Of a stretch of DNA of 64,000 nucleotides, positions 1 to 9,084 are shown one piece after another. Both the position numbers and the translations under genes were made by a program. Each line of letters begins with the position of its first letter. Positions within the stretch are counted from its first letter, which is position 1. The stretch is taken from contig NZ_JAEACT010000003.1 in NCBI RefSeq assembly GCF_021432385.1, forward strand, positions 62,001 to 126,000, given 5' to 3'. A model generated the notes under the pieces. That model had not been told where the DNA came from. It did not search any database and saw only the letters and a program-made list of their open reading frames with translations. The DNA comes from Clostridium hydrogenum (GTDB lineage: Bacteria > Bacillota > Clostridia > Clostridiales > Clostridiaceae).

Positions 1-44
1 TCTGAGCATTTTTTTAATATTGTGCTCTAAGTTTAGGAGTTTAC

Positions 45-680
45 ATGAACAATAAATATGCAAAAATAATAGTAGATGGTTCACCTATTTCAAAATCAAA
101 TTTCAAATTATTTAATGTCAATGGAAGGGCTATTTTACCATATAACTCTGGTAAATATCATGATAGATATGCACTTTATGAGGAAAAAATAGCTTATGAA
201 ACGAGGGTTCAAAATCCAGCTATAGTTATAGATGAGGCTGTCATAGCCGTATTAAAGGTTTTTTATAAAAGTAAAAAAAGGCATCCCGATACAAACAACA
301 TAACCAAAAGTATATTTGACGGTGTAGAAAAAAGTGGAATAATAATTAATGATGCTCAAATAAGAAGAATTATAATTGAAGAATTTTATGATGGCAAAAA
401 TCCACGTTTTGAGCTTGAACTTTTTGCAGAAAGTAAATTTAAAATGCAATATTCAATATTAGAAAAAGAAAAAGAGGACGTCCCTATAGTATATGAGCCT
501 CCCTCTAATAAAAAGAAACCCAAAACTAATGCCTCATTAAAAACCACAGCAAAAATTTCTAAAGATGAAAATTCTGCAATATGTGGATTTTGCAACAAAG
601 CCGTCTCAAAATCCAACTGCTTATCAGCAAACAATGGCAAAATTTTAATCTGTAAGGACTGCTTTAAAAAATTATTCTGA
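45..680 (+). CDS. RusA-like endonuclease domain with C-terminal zinc ribbon
   Basis: A 211-residue protein starting at ATG 45 behind TAGGAG. Residues about 1-130 resemble RusA-type Holliday-junction resolvases: the segment HPDTNNITKSIFDG followed by a second acidic patch (INDAQI) matches the family pattern, but one of the usual paired aspartates (DxD) is Asn here (DTN). A Lys-rich linker of about 40 residues leads to a C-terminal CGFC...CKDC pair that looks like a small zinc ribbon, not part of classical RusA. No phage genes surround it, and it faces the aro operon convergently. The fold assignment is reasonable; the substrate and whether it is catalytically active are unknown. Confidence 0.6.
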   Translation: MNNKYAKIIVDGSPISKSNFKLFNVNGRAILPYNSGKYHDRYALYEEKIAYETRVQNPAIVIDEAVIAVLKVFYKSKKRHPDTNNITKSIFDGVEKSGIIINDAQIRRIIIEEFYDGKNPRFELELFAESKFKMQYSILEKEKEDVPIVYEPPSNKKKPKTNASLKTTAKISKDENSAICGFCNKAVSKSNCLSANNGKILICKDCFKKLF

Positions 681-716
681 AAAAAGTGGCTGTCGCAATA
701 ATATTTAATACGTAAC

Positions 717-832
717 TTAAAATTATTGCGAACTAATTTAATCAATTCACAGTTCACAATGCACAATGAAGGATGATTTTCTGTAGCAAAGCGGAAGAAA
801 ATCATCCTTCATTGTGCATTGTGAATTGATTT
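717..832. repeat. Short palindromic repeat, heptamer-arm family A (core deleted)
   Basis: A near-perfect inverted repeat lies between the convergent RusA-like gene and aroK. The left arm (CAATTCA/CAGTTCA/CAATGCA units then GAAGGATGATTTT) is mirrored on the right (AAAATCATCCTTC then ATTGTGCATTGTGAATTG). The left flank carries AATTATTGCGAA, the end sequence shared with copies at 46608 and 55466. The inner hairpins present in those longer copies are missing. It may serve as a terminator for both genes; that role is inferred. Confidence 0.8.
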
Positions 833-843
833 AAATAGGCGTT

Positions 844-1335
844 TTAATGTAAAATACATCTTATATCTTTAATGACCTTTTCCATTGTATCATCATTCAT
901 AATTTCAAAATCAGCATATTCCTTATAAAGCAAATATCTTTCATCGTAAAGTTTTTTTAACTTTTCCTTACCAGCTTTTAAAAGAGGCCTTGTTTCAATA
1001 TCCACATCACCCATTATGTTACTAAGAGGTCTATTTATAAATATTATTATGCCATTTTGGCTTAAGTTTTCTATGTTTTCCTTACGCTTTATAACTCCGC
1101 CTCCTGTGGATATAACCATATGCTTCTTTAAACTCAATTCAAGTGTTGCCTTGCTTTCGATATCCCTAAAAGCAGCTTCCCCACCTTCAAATATTTCTTT
1201 AATGCTCTTTTTTTGTTTTTTTTCTATGTATTCATCTACATCCAAGAACTCCATTTTTAGTCCTTCAGCTAACATTTTTCCTATACTCGTTTTACCACAT
1301 CCTGGCATTCCTATAAGGACTATATTAGTTTTCAT
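844..1335 (-). CDS. aroK: Shikimate kinase
   Basis: Phosphorylates shikimate to shikimate 3-phosphate with ATP, the fifth step of the shikimate pathway. The 163-residue protein has the P-loop GMPGCGKTSIGK near the N terminus, the shikimate-binding DVDEYIE region, the FRDIE arginine motif and the GGGVI loop. Length is normal. ATG 1335 is preferred over the in-frame GTG at 1344 because an AGGTAGG site lies the right distance upstream of the ATG. It overlaps the end of the chorismate mutase/aroE gene by 11 bases and is the last gene of the aromatic operon. Confidence 0.93.
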   Translation of the reverse strand: MKTNIVLIGMPGCGKTSIGKMLAEGLKMEFLDVDEYIEKKQKKSIKEIFEGGEAAFRDIESKATLELSLKKHMVISTGGGVIKRKENIENLSQNGIIIFINRPLSNIMGDVDIETRPLLKAGKEKLKKLYDERYLLYKEYADFEIMNDDTMEKVIKDIRCILH

Positions 1336-2431
1336 CCTTAGCACCTACCTTAACTTCAAGTGCCTCATAAATCTCATCAACTATTTTTTCAGGAACACAA
1401 ATGTCATTCCATATTTCCTCAGCTGCAATAGCCTGGCTAACAAGCATATAAAGTCCATTCACAGACTTTATATCGTTTCTTCTTGCATAACTTAGAAATT
1501 TTGTTTCTAATGGATTATATATGAGATCAACAGCAGCTTTAAATTCTAAAACAACTTTTTCATCTACAGGAGAGACATCAACCTTTGGATACATACCACA
1601 TGGAGTACAATTTATTATAACATCACCGCTCTTAATTTGTTTAAGCTCATCATAATTAATTATTTTAAACTCCTTTAAAGCTTCAGAAACCTTTTCCGGT
1701 GTTCTTGTAACAATGTATAAATCCTTACATTTATTATCTTTTAAATATTGGGTTACAGCTTTTGCAGCACCGCCACTTCCTAAAACTACACATGTGGCAC
1801 CTTCAATTGTCACCCCAAATTTAGATAACATTTTTCCAAAACCTATGTAATCCGTATTATATCCTTTTAATTTGTTATTTTTAAAGCTTAAAGTATTTAC
1901 TGCGCCTATACTTTTTGCCTCAGCTGAAATATCATCTAAAAATTCCATAACACTTGTTTTATACGGTATTGTAACATTAATTCCTTTGCATTTTATTAGT
2001 TTAAAACCTTCAATGGCTTCTTTTATTTTATCCTTTGGAAGTTCAAATAAATTATATACTCCACCCCTACCAGATTTTTTTAGAAAAAGCTCATGTATTT
2101 CAGGCGAAAAACTGTGTCCTAGTTTTTCGCCTATAAGACCATAAATTTCTGTATTCTTTTTTACATCCATTTTTTTACTTTCTAGCTTTTTGCTTGTATC
2201 CATAAGGTTTATAAAAAATTCTTCTAAGGTTTCTGCAAATTCTTTATTTTTTAAATAGGAAATATTTTTTTCTATTACTTCTTTTTCACGTTTTGAATTT
2301 AATACAGGCAAATTATTTTTCTTCTTGTACTCTGCAACTCCAAGTACAAGCTGCATTCTCTTCTCAAAAAGCTCTGTCAATTTTTTATCTATAAAATCAA
2401 TCTCATTTCTTATATTTAAAAGTTCATCCAT
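1325..2431 (-). CDS. aroE: Chorismate mutase - shikimate dehydrogenase fusion
   Basis: A two-domain protein of 368 residues. Residues about 1-85 are an AroQ-type chorismate mutase (IRNEIDFIDKKLTELFEKRMQL, with the helix pattern typical of the fold), which turns chorismate into prephenate. Residues about 95-365 are shikimate dehydrogenase (GEKLGHSFSPEIHE, substrate-binding NVTIPYKTSVMEF, NADP-binding VLGSGGAAKA), which reduces 3-dehydroshikimate. The fusion joins an early shared step to the Phe/Tyr branch step in one polypeptide. ATG 2431 is chosen because GAGGTG sits six bases upstream; the in-frame GTG at 2440 lies inside that ribosome site. aroC ends just upstream at 2437. Confidence 0.92.
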   Translation of the reverse strand: MDELLNIRNEIDFIDKKLTELFEKRMQLVLGVAEYKKKNNLPVLNSKREKEVIEKNISYLKNKEFAETLEEFFINLMDTSKKLESKKMDVKKNTEIYGLIGEKLGHSFSPEIHELFLKKSGRGGVYNLFELPKDKIKEAIEGFKLIKCKGINVTIPYKTSVMEFLDDISAEAKSIGAVNTLSFKNNKLKGYNTDYIGFGKMLSKFGVTIEGATCVVLGSGGAAKAVTQYLKDNKCKDLYIVTRTPEKVSEALKEFKIINYDELKQIKSGDVIINCTPCGMYPKVDVSPVDEKVVLEFKAAVDLIYNPLETKFLSYARRNDIKSVNGLYMLVSQAIAAEEIWNDICVPEKIVDEIYEALEVKVGAKDEN

Positions 2432-2436
2432 AAATA

Positions 2437-3516
2437 TCACCTCAAAAGAATATCAAGAATCCCAATTGCACATACAGCTTCAACTACTGGTACAGCTCTA
2501 AGTACAATGCACGGATCATGTCTTCCATTTATACTTATCTCATCATTTTTCTTTGTACACAAATTGATAGTTTTTTGTTTTTTATATATTGAAGCTGTAG
2601 GTTTAAACGCAGTTCTAAAAATTATTGGCATTCCGCTTGTTATTCCACCAAGTATTCCTCCATTATTATTTGAATATGTTTTTACATTTCCAGCTTCATC
2701 ATAGTAAAAATCATCATTTGCTTCTGAACCTTGCATTTTTGTTATATCAAAGCCAGCACCAAATTCTACTCCTTTAACTGCTGGAATTGAAAACAGTAAA
2801 TGGCTTAAAGTACTTTCAACTGAATCGAAAAATGGATCTCCAAAACCAGCTGGAACATTTATTGCAGAGCATTCTATAATTCCACCCACCGAATCAAGGT
2901 TGTCTCTTGCATTGGAAATTACATTTTTCATTTCTTCTCCCTTTTCTTCATCTAAAACAGGAAATGCTTTAAGTGTAAGTTCCTTAAGAGTTTCTTCATT
3001 TATATTAACTCTGTCAAAATTATCTTCACGAATGTTATTAATGCTTAAAATATGGCTTCCTATAACTATATTTTGTTTCATTAATATCTGCTTTGCAACA
3101 GCTCCTGCAAAAACAATAGGTGCAGTAATTCTTCCAGAAAAATGACCACCACCTCTGTAATCATTAAAGCCACCATATTTTATAAAGCCAGTATAATCAG
3201 CATGCCCCGGTCTTGGCGTATCTTTTATGTTTCCATAATCCTTTGAATGCTGATCACCATTCCAAATCATAGCTGTTAATGGCGTTCCAGTAGTCTTTCC
3301 ATTAAAAAATCCGCTGACAATTTCAATTTTGTCACCTTCTTTTCTCTGAGTTGAGTATTTATTTCTACCAGGAGCTCTTCTCTCCATTTCCTTATTTATC
3401 ATTTCCATATCAAGTTCAATTCCTGGTTCTAAACCATTAATTACAACTCCTATAGCTTTTCCATGTGATTCACCAAATATTGATAATTGAAGCTTATTCC
3501 CCCATACACCACTCAT
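2437..3516 (-). CDS. aroC: Chorismate synthase
   Basis: Converts 5-enolpyruvylshikimate 3-phosphate to chorismate using reduced FMN. The 359-residue protein begins MSGVWGNKLQLSIFGESHG, the invariant start of the family, and carries RRAPGRN, RPGHADYTG, the GGGHFSGR loop and the C-terminal NGRHDPCIVLRAVPV block. Length is typical. It overlaps the end of aroA by 23 bases, so translation is probably coupled within the aro operon. Confidence 0.96.
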   Translation of the reverse strand: MSGVWGNKLQLSIFGESHGKAIGVVINGLEPGIELDMEMINKEMERRAPGRNKYSTQRKEGDKIEIVSGFFNGKTTGTPLTAMIWNGDQHSKDYGNIKDTPRPGHADYTGFIKYGGFNDYRGGGHFSGRITAPIVFAGAVAKQILMKQNIVIGSHILSINNIREDNFDRVNINEETLKELTLKAFPVLDEEKGEEMKNVISNARDNLDSVGGIIECSAINVPAGFGDPFFDSVESTLSHLLFSIPAVKGVEFGAGFDITKMQGSEANDDFYYDEAGNVKTYSNNNGGILGGITSGMPIIFRTAFKPTASIYKKQKTINLCTKKNDEISINGRHDPCIVLRAVPVVEAVCAIGILDILLR

Positions 3517-4774
3517 CTACATCACCTCCAAGTTTCTTAAAATCTTCAAAGAAATGTGGATATGATTTACTTACACATTCACTTCCTTCAATTATAAGTG
3601 GTTCCTTGCACTTTAATGCTGCAACAGCAAGTGCCATAGCTATTCTATGATCATTCCAGCTTTGGACAGTTCCTCCATTTAAACTTTCTTTTCCGTGTAT
3701 AATTAGTCCTGCTTCCTTTTCTATTATATCAGCACCTATTTTATTTAATTCAGTTGTCATAGCTTTAAGCCTATCAGATTCCTTTATTCTAAGTCTTTCA
3801 GCATTTATTATTTCTGTAGTTCCCTCGCTTAATGCAGCTAAAACAGTTAAAACAGGAATTATATCTGGACACTGTGATCCATCTATGACCGTTCCCTTTG
3901 TCTTGGAAGTTTTAACTATGAAGTTTTCAGTATCAATATTTCCACCCATTTTTTCAATAAAGCCTACCACAGCTTTATCACCTTGAAGCGATTTATGGTT
4001 TAAATCAAGGCATTTAATATCGCCATTTAAAATACCAGCTACCATCCAAAAAGCAGCTTGAGAAAAGTCTCCCTCTACCCTACAGTCTTGAGCCTTATAT
4101 TTTTGATTTCCTTTTATCTTAAAAAGTTCATAATTATTATTTTCTATATTTATGCCAAATTTATTGAGCATATCAAGTGTCATATCAACATATCCAATGG
4201 ATTCAAGAGGGGTTGTTATTTTTATTGTAGAGTCACCTTTTAAAAGAGGAAGTGCAAACATAAGTCCGCTAATAAATTGTGAACTTATATTACCCTTTAA
4301 TTCAAAATTTCCTGCTTTCAAATCTCCGCATGCAACTAATGGAAGGAATTCATCTTTTGGATGTGAATATTTAATATTTTGCTCATCAAAAATATTAAAG
4401 TAAGGATCTAATGGTCTTTTAGGTAATTTACCTCTTCCACTAAATATAACTTTTTCTCCGCATAAAAGTGCTACTGGAATTAAAAATCTTAGAGTGGAAC
4501 CCGATTCAAAACAATCTAAGCTCTTTTCACCTTTAGCTACTGTGCCTTTTTTTAACTTTATTGTTTCATTATTATTAAAGGCTGAAGCTGCAGCTCCTAA
4601 GTTTTCCATGCATTTTAAAGTAGCTTCAATATCCTTAGAATAATTTATATTTTCTATAGTACTTTCTCCCTCTGAAAGTGCTGCACATATTATAGCCCTA
4701 TGGCAAAGACTTTTAGAAGATGGTATTTTTATACTTCCTTCTAATTTTTTTGGGTTTATTTTAACGCATTTCAA
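3494..4774 (-). CDS. aroA: 5-enolpyruvylshikimate-3-phosphate synthase
   Basis: Joins phosphoenolpyruvate to shikimate 3-phosphate. The protein of about 426 residues shows the conserved IPSSKSLCHRAIICAALSEG near its start, the ESGSTLRFL motif, RLRIKESDRL and NDHRIAMALAVAAL toward the end. The start is decided by the ribosome site: GAGGTG begins right after the aroB stop, which leaves no room for the in-frame GTG at 4783 but sits six bases before TTG 4774, giving MKCVKINP. It is followed by aroC with a 23-base overlap. Confidence 0.94.
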   Translation of the reverse strand: MKCVKINPKKLEGSIKIPSSKSLCHRAIICAALSEGESTIENINYSKDIEATLKCMENLGAAASAFNNNETIKLKKGTVAKGEKSLDCFESGSTLRFLIPVALLCGEKVIFSGRGKLPKRPLDPYFNIFDEQNIKYSHPKDEFLPLVACGDLKAGNFELKGNISSQFISGLMFALPLLKGDSTIKITTPLESIGYVDMTLDMLNKFGINIENNNYELFKIKGNQKYKAQDCRVEGDFSQAAFWMVAGILNGDIKCLDLNHKSLQGDKAVVGFIEKMGGNIDTENFIVKTSKTKGTVIDGSQCPDIIPVLTVLAALSEGTTEIINAERLRIKESDRLKAMTTELNKIGADIIEKEAGLIIHGKESLNGGTVQSWNDHRIAMALAVAALKCKEPLIIEGSECVSKSYPHFFEDFKKLGGDVDEWCMGE

Positions 4775-4787
4775 AATATACACCTCA

Positions 4788-5849
4788 TTATACTTTCAAG
4801 TATTCGTTCATTTCAGCTTTCTTTATCTTCTTTATAAAGCATGAGCCTATATTGTTAAGTAAAATTAAATTTATATAATCGCCTCTACCTTTTTTATCAA
4901 GCTCAACCGTTTCCAAAATCTTTTCATTTCTTAATCCTTCTATATTATAACTCAATTTATACTTTTCTAATGCCTTTTTTATTTCTTCTGTTGTGCCATT
5001 ATCAGTGTCTCCTAAACTTTCACTATTTTTCGTTATAGCATACATTCCATAGGCAACACCTTCTCCATGAGTATATTTCTCATAATTAAAAAATTCTTCA
5101 ACTGCATGACCTATAGTATGCCCAAAATTAAGTATCATTCTTTCTCCGTTGTCCTTTTCATCATTTTCAACAACAACTTTTTTAATACTACAGCAGCTAT
5201 ATATTACAGCTTCAACATTTTCTAAAAATTCCTCATCGTTTTTAAAGTTCATAACCTTATAAAAAAGTTTCTTATCCCTTATAGCTCCATATTTTATAAC
5301 TTCACCAATTCCATCATGAAGAAACTTAGTACTTAGAGTTTTTAAAAGTTCTGGATCAATAAAAACTGCTTTAGGATGATAAAAACTCCCCACTAAATTC
5401 TTACCCTCTTTAAGATCAACTGCAACCTTTCCACCAATGCTGCTATCTATTTGCGCAAGTAATGAAGTAGGAATTTGAATATATGGCACACCCCTTAAAA
5501 AAGTAGCTGCTGCGAAACCTCCAAGATCACCTACAACGCCTCCGCCAAAAGCTATTATTAAATCACTTCTTGAAACTTTAAAACTTGCAAGCTTTGAATA
5601 AACCTCCGTTAAAACTTCTATGCTCTTACTTTTTTCTCCAGGTACAATTACTATTTTGTGCAAATCATAATTTTTAAGGCTGGCGCTTATCCTATCAAAA
5701 TATAGTCTTTCTACATTTTCATCTGTTATTAAAACTATTTTTTTACCAGAATAAATTTTAGATATTTCTTCGCCTACATTATCGATAATGCCCCTTTTTA
5801 TCAAAATGTTGTAATCTGCATCTGCCAATTTAATATTTAACTTTTTCAA
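4788..5849 (-). CDS. aroB: 3-dehydroquinate synthase
   Basis: Cyclises DAHP to 3-dehydroquinate with NAD and a divalent metal. The 353-residue protein has the PGEKSKS NAD-site motif, FGGGVVGDLGGFAAATFLRGVPYIQIPTSLLAQIDSS-type block, the GEVIKYG metal ligand region, and NFGHTIGHA with metal-binding histidines. Translation starts at TTG 5849, which overlaps the tyrA stop (TTGA) and has AGGGGG eight bases upstream. No other in-frame start has a comparable site. Confidence 0.95.
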   Translation of the reverse strand: MKKLNIKLADADYNILIKRGIIDNVGEEISKIYSGKKIVLITDENVERLYFDRISASLKNYDLHKIVIVPGEKSKSIEVLTEVYSKLASFKVSRSDLIIAFGGGVVGDLGGFAAATFLRGVPYIQIPTSLLAQIDSSIGGKVAVDLKEGKNLVGSFYHPKAVFIDPELLKTLSTKFLHDGIGEVIKYGAIRDKKLFYKVMNFKNDEEFLENVEAVIYSCCSIKKVVVENDEKDNGERMILNFGHTIGHAVEEFFNYEKYTHGEGVAYGMYAITKNSESLGDTDNGTTEEIKKALEKYKLSYNIEGLRNEKILETVELDKKGRGDYINLILLNNIGSCFIKKIKKAEMNEYLKV

Positions 5850-6709
5850 CTTATTTCCCCCTTTTTACATGAAGCCTTCTTCATCATAACCTTTAACTTT
5901 TCCGAATCCTCTTCTCTTAGAGCATCTTTTAATTCATCAATACTTTTTTGAAATTCATCTACTGCACTTAATAAATTTTCTTTATTACTTAGAAAAAGTT
6001 CACTCCAAAGTTCTGGATTTATATTTGCAACTCTCGATTCATCTCTAAAACTTCCACCTATAAAGTTTTTTATATTCTTATCAATATTTTTCATATTCAT
6101 AAGCGAAACCGCAATCACATGCGGAAGCTGGCTCGTTACTGCGATTATTTCATCATGTTTTTCTGGAGTTACAATGGATATATTTTTAAAGCCTATATTT
6201 TTTACTATTTTTTCTATGTAGTTTATAACTTCTTCACTATTTTTTTCAGTTGGAGTTATTATATAGTTTGCACCTTCAAATATACTTTTACTGGCATAAC
6301 TTAAACCACTTGATTCCTTGCCAGCCATTGGATGACCTCCAATAAATTCAACTGGCTTTTCTAAAAGAATATTCTGAATTTGATTTATATTTTTCCCCTT
6401 AATCCCTAATACATCCGTAATAATGGCATTTTCTTTAAAATTTGCTGCATTTTCTTCAACAAATCTTACAGCAGCTTTTGGATATACTGCAATTATTACA
6501 ACATCTGATTTTTTAAGAGGGATACGTGCATCTAAATCACTATATCCCTTTTCAATTATATTCATATCAGCTGCTTCTTTCAAAGTACTTTTGTTTAAAT
6601 CTATACCCCATACGTGTCCATTATTTATTTCTTTAAATGCCATGGCATAAGAACCGCCAATAAGTCCAAGGCCAACAATTGTTATATTTATATTTAGAGG
6701 TTTTTGCAT
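5846..6709 (-). CDS. tyrA: Prephenate dehydrogenase
   Basis: Oxidatively decarboxylates prephenate to 4-hydroxyphenylpyruvate on the tyrosine branch. The 287-residue protein has the Rossmann motif GLGLIGGSYAMAF at its N terminus, the TDVLGIKG segment, FIGGHPMAGKE and the VTSQLPHVIA helix typical of TyrA. It lacks a C-terminal ACT domain, which some Firmicute TyrA proteins carry. ATG 6709 follows AAGGTGAT. It sits between aroF and aroB in the same operon. Confidence 0.93.
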   Translation of the reverse strand: MQKPLNINITIVGLGLIGGSYAMAFKEINNGHVWGIDLNKSTLKEAADMNIIEKGYSDLDARIPLKKSDVVIIAVYPKAAVRFVEENAANFKENAIITDVLGIKGKNINQIQNILLEKPVEFIGGHPMAGKESSGLSYASKSIFEGANYIITPTEKNSEEVINYIEKIVKNIGFKNISIVTPEKHDEIIAVTSQLPHVIAVSLMNMKNIDKNIKNFIGGSFRDESRVANINPELWSELFLSNKENLLSAVDEFQKSIDELKDALREEDSEKLKVMMKKASCKKGEIS

Positions 6710-6737
6710 TTGAAATCACCTTCAGCCTTAATAAGTA

Positions 6738-7751
<1,014 letters not shown>

Positions 7752-7820
7752 TGTAAATAACCCCTTTCTTTTGCTAAATATAAACTTCTTGAATTTAAAA
7801 TGTTCATCTAAAAATTTTAT

Positions 7821-7849
7821 AAAAAAATAAGGCCCATAATGAGCCTTAT
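7821..7849 (-). terminator. Attenuator terminator in the aro leader
   Basis: On the minus strand ATAAGGCTC (7849-7841), a five-base loop and GGGCCTTAT (7835-7827) form a nine-pair stem with one wobble pair, followed directly by a run of seven U. It lies 70 bases before the aroF start codon and downstream of the leader peptide, so it can end transcription before aroF. The 5' arm can also pair with 7918-7909, which lies inside the leader peptide gene (ten pairs, four of them wobble), a candidate antiterminator. Confidence 0.85.
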
Positions 7850-7885
7850 ATTCTAACAACATAAATTTACCATTTTCTATGTGTA

Positions 7886-8032
7886 TTAACAAATATAATT
7901 AAATTTAAAAAACCCATTAGAAAGAAACAGCTTTAATTTTTTGTATAAAAACCAGCTAGCGCTAAAATAATAATAGCCCAAGCTAAAGTAATAATAATTT
8001 TTAGTTGCTTTTACCTTTCCAAAGTTTTTCAT
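7886..8032 (-). CDS. Tyr/Phe-rich leader peptide of the aro operon
   Basis: A 48-codon reading frame from ATG 8032 to TAA 7888-7886, with TTGGAG nine bases before the ATG. It contains two YYYF clusters (residues 13-16 and 20-23) and SWFLY at 26-30; in total 8 Tyr, 8 Phe and 1 Trp. It lies between a consensus promoter and an intrinsic terminator ahead of aroF. By analogy with the phe and trp leader peptides, stalling at the Tyr/Phe codons would favour antitermination. The peptide itself probably has no other function. The frame, ribosome site and terminator are seen directly; the mechanism is inferred. Confidence 0.75.
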   Translation of the reverse strand: MKNFGKVKATKNYYYFSLGYYYFSASWFLYKKLKLFLSNGFFKFNYIC

Positions 8033-8070
8033 AATTATACACTCCAATTTATAATTTAATCTTTTTAGTA

Positions 8071-8098
8071 ATTATAACACATATTACTTCAATGTCAA
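8071..8098 (-). promoter_or_regulatory. Sigma-A promoter of the aro operon
   Basis: TTGACA (8098-8093), a 16-base spacer and TATAAT (8076-8071) on the minus strand match the consensus exactly. It is about 40 bases upstream of the leader peptide start and just downstream of the double-receiver gene. Confidence 0.88.
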
Positions 8099-8123
8099 CA
8101 AACTTGTAAATAACTTTATCAAT

Positions 8124-8918
8124 TTAATGGGATTTTGTCATTTCTTTTAACAAATTCTTAACCTGCTTATTTAGAGAGTATATTCTTACATTTGCCTTTA
8201 ATTTAGCAATAAAAATCTTTTCATCTATAGGTTTTGTTATATAGTCATCCGCTCCAGCAGCTAATACGCTTGATATTATTTTAGAATTTGTAAGTCCAGT
8301 AACTGCAATTATAGATGCATTTATATTGTTTCTTCTTATATTCATTATTATATTTTTGCCAAATTCATGATCTAGTACTATATCTATTAAATATATATCA
8401 TATTTTTTTCCTGAATTAATGAGTTCTTTTCCTGAATTGTAATAGTGAGCATTCTCAATGCCATATTTATCAAATATGTCCTTCTCGATTTTAAGTTCAA
8501 ATTTACTATCATCTAAAACAGCAATATTAACCTCTTTTAAATCTCCCATATACTTATTTTCTTGAAAAACTACATCAATATGCTTTGATATTTCATCAAT
8601 AAAAGAATCTTTAACAATATAATCTGTTACTCCCATATTCATTAGTTTTTTCTTTTCATCATTCATTTCATTGCTTGTAACTAAAAATATTGGAATCTCT
8701 GAATAATTGCTCATACTTATACTCTCTAGGAAATTTTCTATAGTAGATCCTTCAGCAATAAGAGATGTTATAATTAAATCTACATCCTCTTCATATAAAA
8801 TTTGAAATGCCTCTTTAAAGCTATCTGTAGAAATATAATTATATCCTTTCTTATCCAAAGTTGTCTTAAGCATTGTTGTAAAAAGCTCACTTGTCTCAAT
8901 ATGAAGTACTGTATACAT
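8124..8918 (-). CDS. Double receiver-domain (REC-REC) response regulator
   Basis: A 264-residue protein made of two CheY-like receivers and no output domain. The C-terminal receiver (about 130-255) is complete: acidic pair D136-D137, phospho-acceptor D179 (YLIDI), T207 and K229 (TKP). The N-terminal receiver (1-120) is degenerate: the acidic pair is missing (HIETSE) and the acceptor position is Ser 52 (IITSL), so it is probably not phosphorylated. Proteins of this kind often act as adaptors or feed into c-di-GMP enzymes. No partner kinase is adjacent. Confidence 0.85.
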   Translation of the reverse strand: MYTVLHIETSELFTTMLKTTLDKKGYNYISTDSFKEAFQILYEEDVDLIITSLIAEGSTIENFLESISMSNYSEIPIFLVTSNEMNDEKKKLMNMGVTDYIVKDSFIDEISKHIDVVFQENKYMGDLKEVNIAVLDDSKFELKIEKDIFDKYGIENAHYYNSGKELINSGKKYDIYLIDIVLDHEFGKNIIMNIRRNNINASIIAVTGLTNSKIISSVLAAGADDYITKPIDEKIFIAKLKANVRIYSLNKQVKNLLKEMTKSH

Positions 8919-9007
8919 TTTAATACTTCCCCCTTACCATAATTATATGGTTTTATTATCGTGAGCTAATTGGTTAAATTTACACGTATTTAATTTTTAA
9001 TAAAATT

Positions 9008-9057
9008 GGCTATGTTTTAAATAAGTGTGAAAATCAACACTTATTTAAAACATAGCC
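9008..9057. repeat. 50-bp perfect hairpin repeat, copy 1
   Basis: A 21-bp perfect inverted repeat (GGCTATGTTTTAAATAAGTG and its complement) with an 8-base loop, GAAAATCA. The same sequence occurs at 41363-41412 in opposite orientation and, degenerate, at 51454-51502. It lies just past the ferredoxin gene stop codon and could act as its terminator. Confidence 0.9.
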
Positions 9058-9084
9058 ATAAAATTAAAGTTTATTAAAGCTAAA

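Noticed and set aside
386..805. 139-residue minus-strand reading frame
   Set aside because: It overlaps the RusA-like gene and the palindromic repeat, has no ribosome site and no recognisable domain; a shadow frame.
4152..4403. Plus-strand frame opposite aroA
   Set aside because: Shadow of the well-supported aroA gene on the other strand; low-complexity translation.
7752..7892. 47-residue N-terminal extension of AroF
   Set aside because: It would be read through the attenuator terminator and lacks a ribosome site; type I-beta DAHP synthases start where ATG 7751 places it.
7893..8098. T-box leader for the aro operon
   Set aside because: The conserved T-box sequence (AGGGTGGNACCGCG) is absent and the RNA between promoter and terminator is too short; the Tyr/Phe-rich leader peptide explains the layout better.
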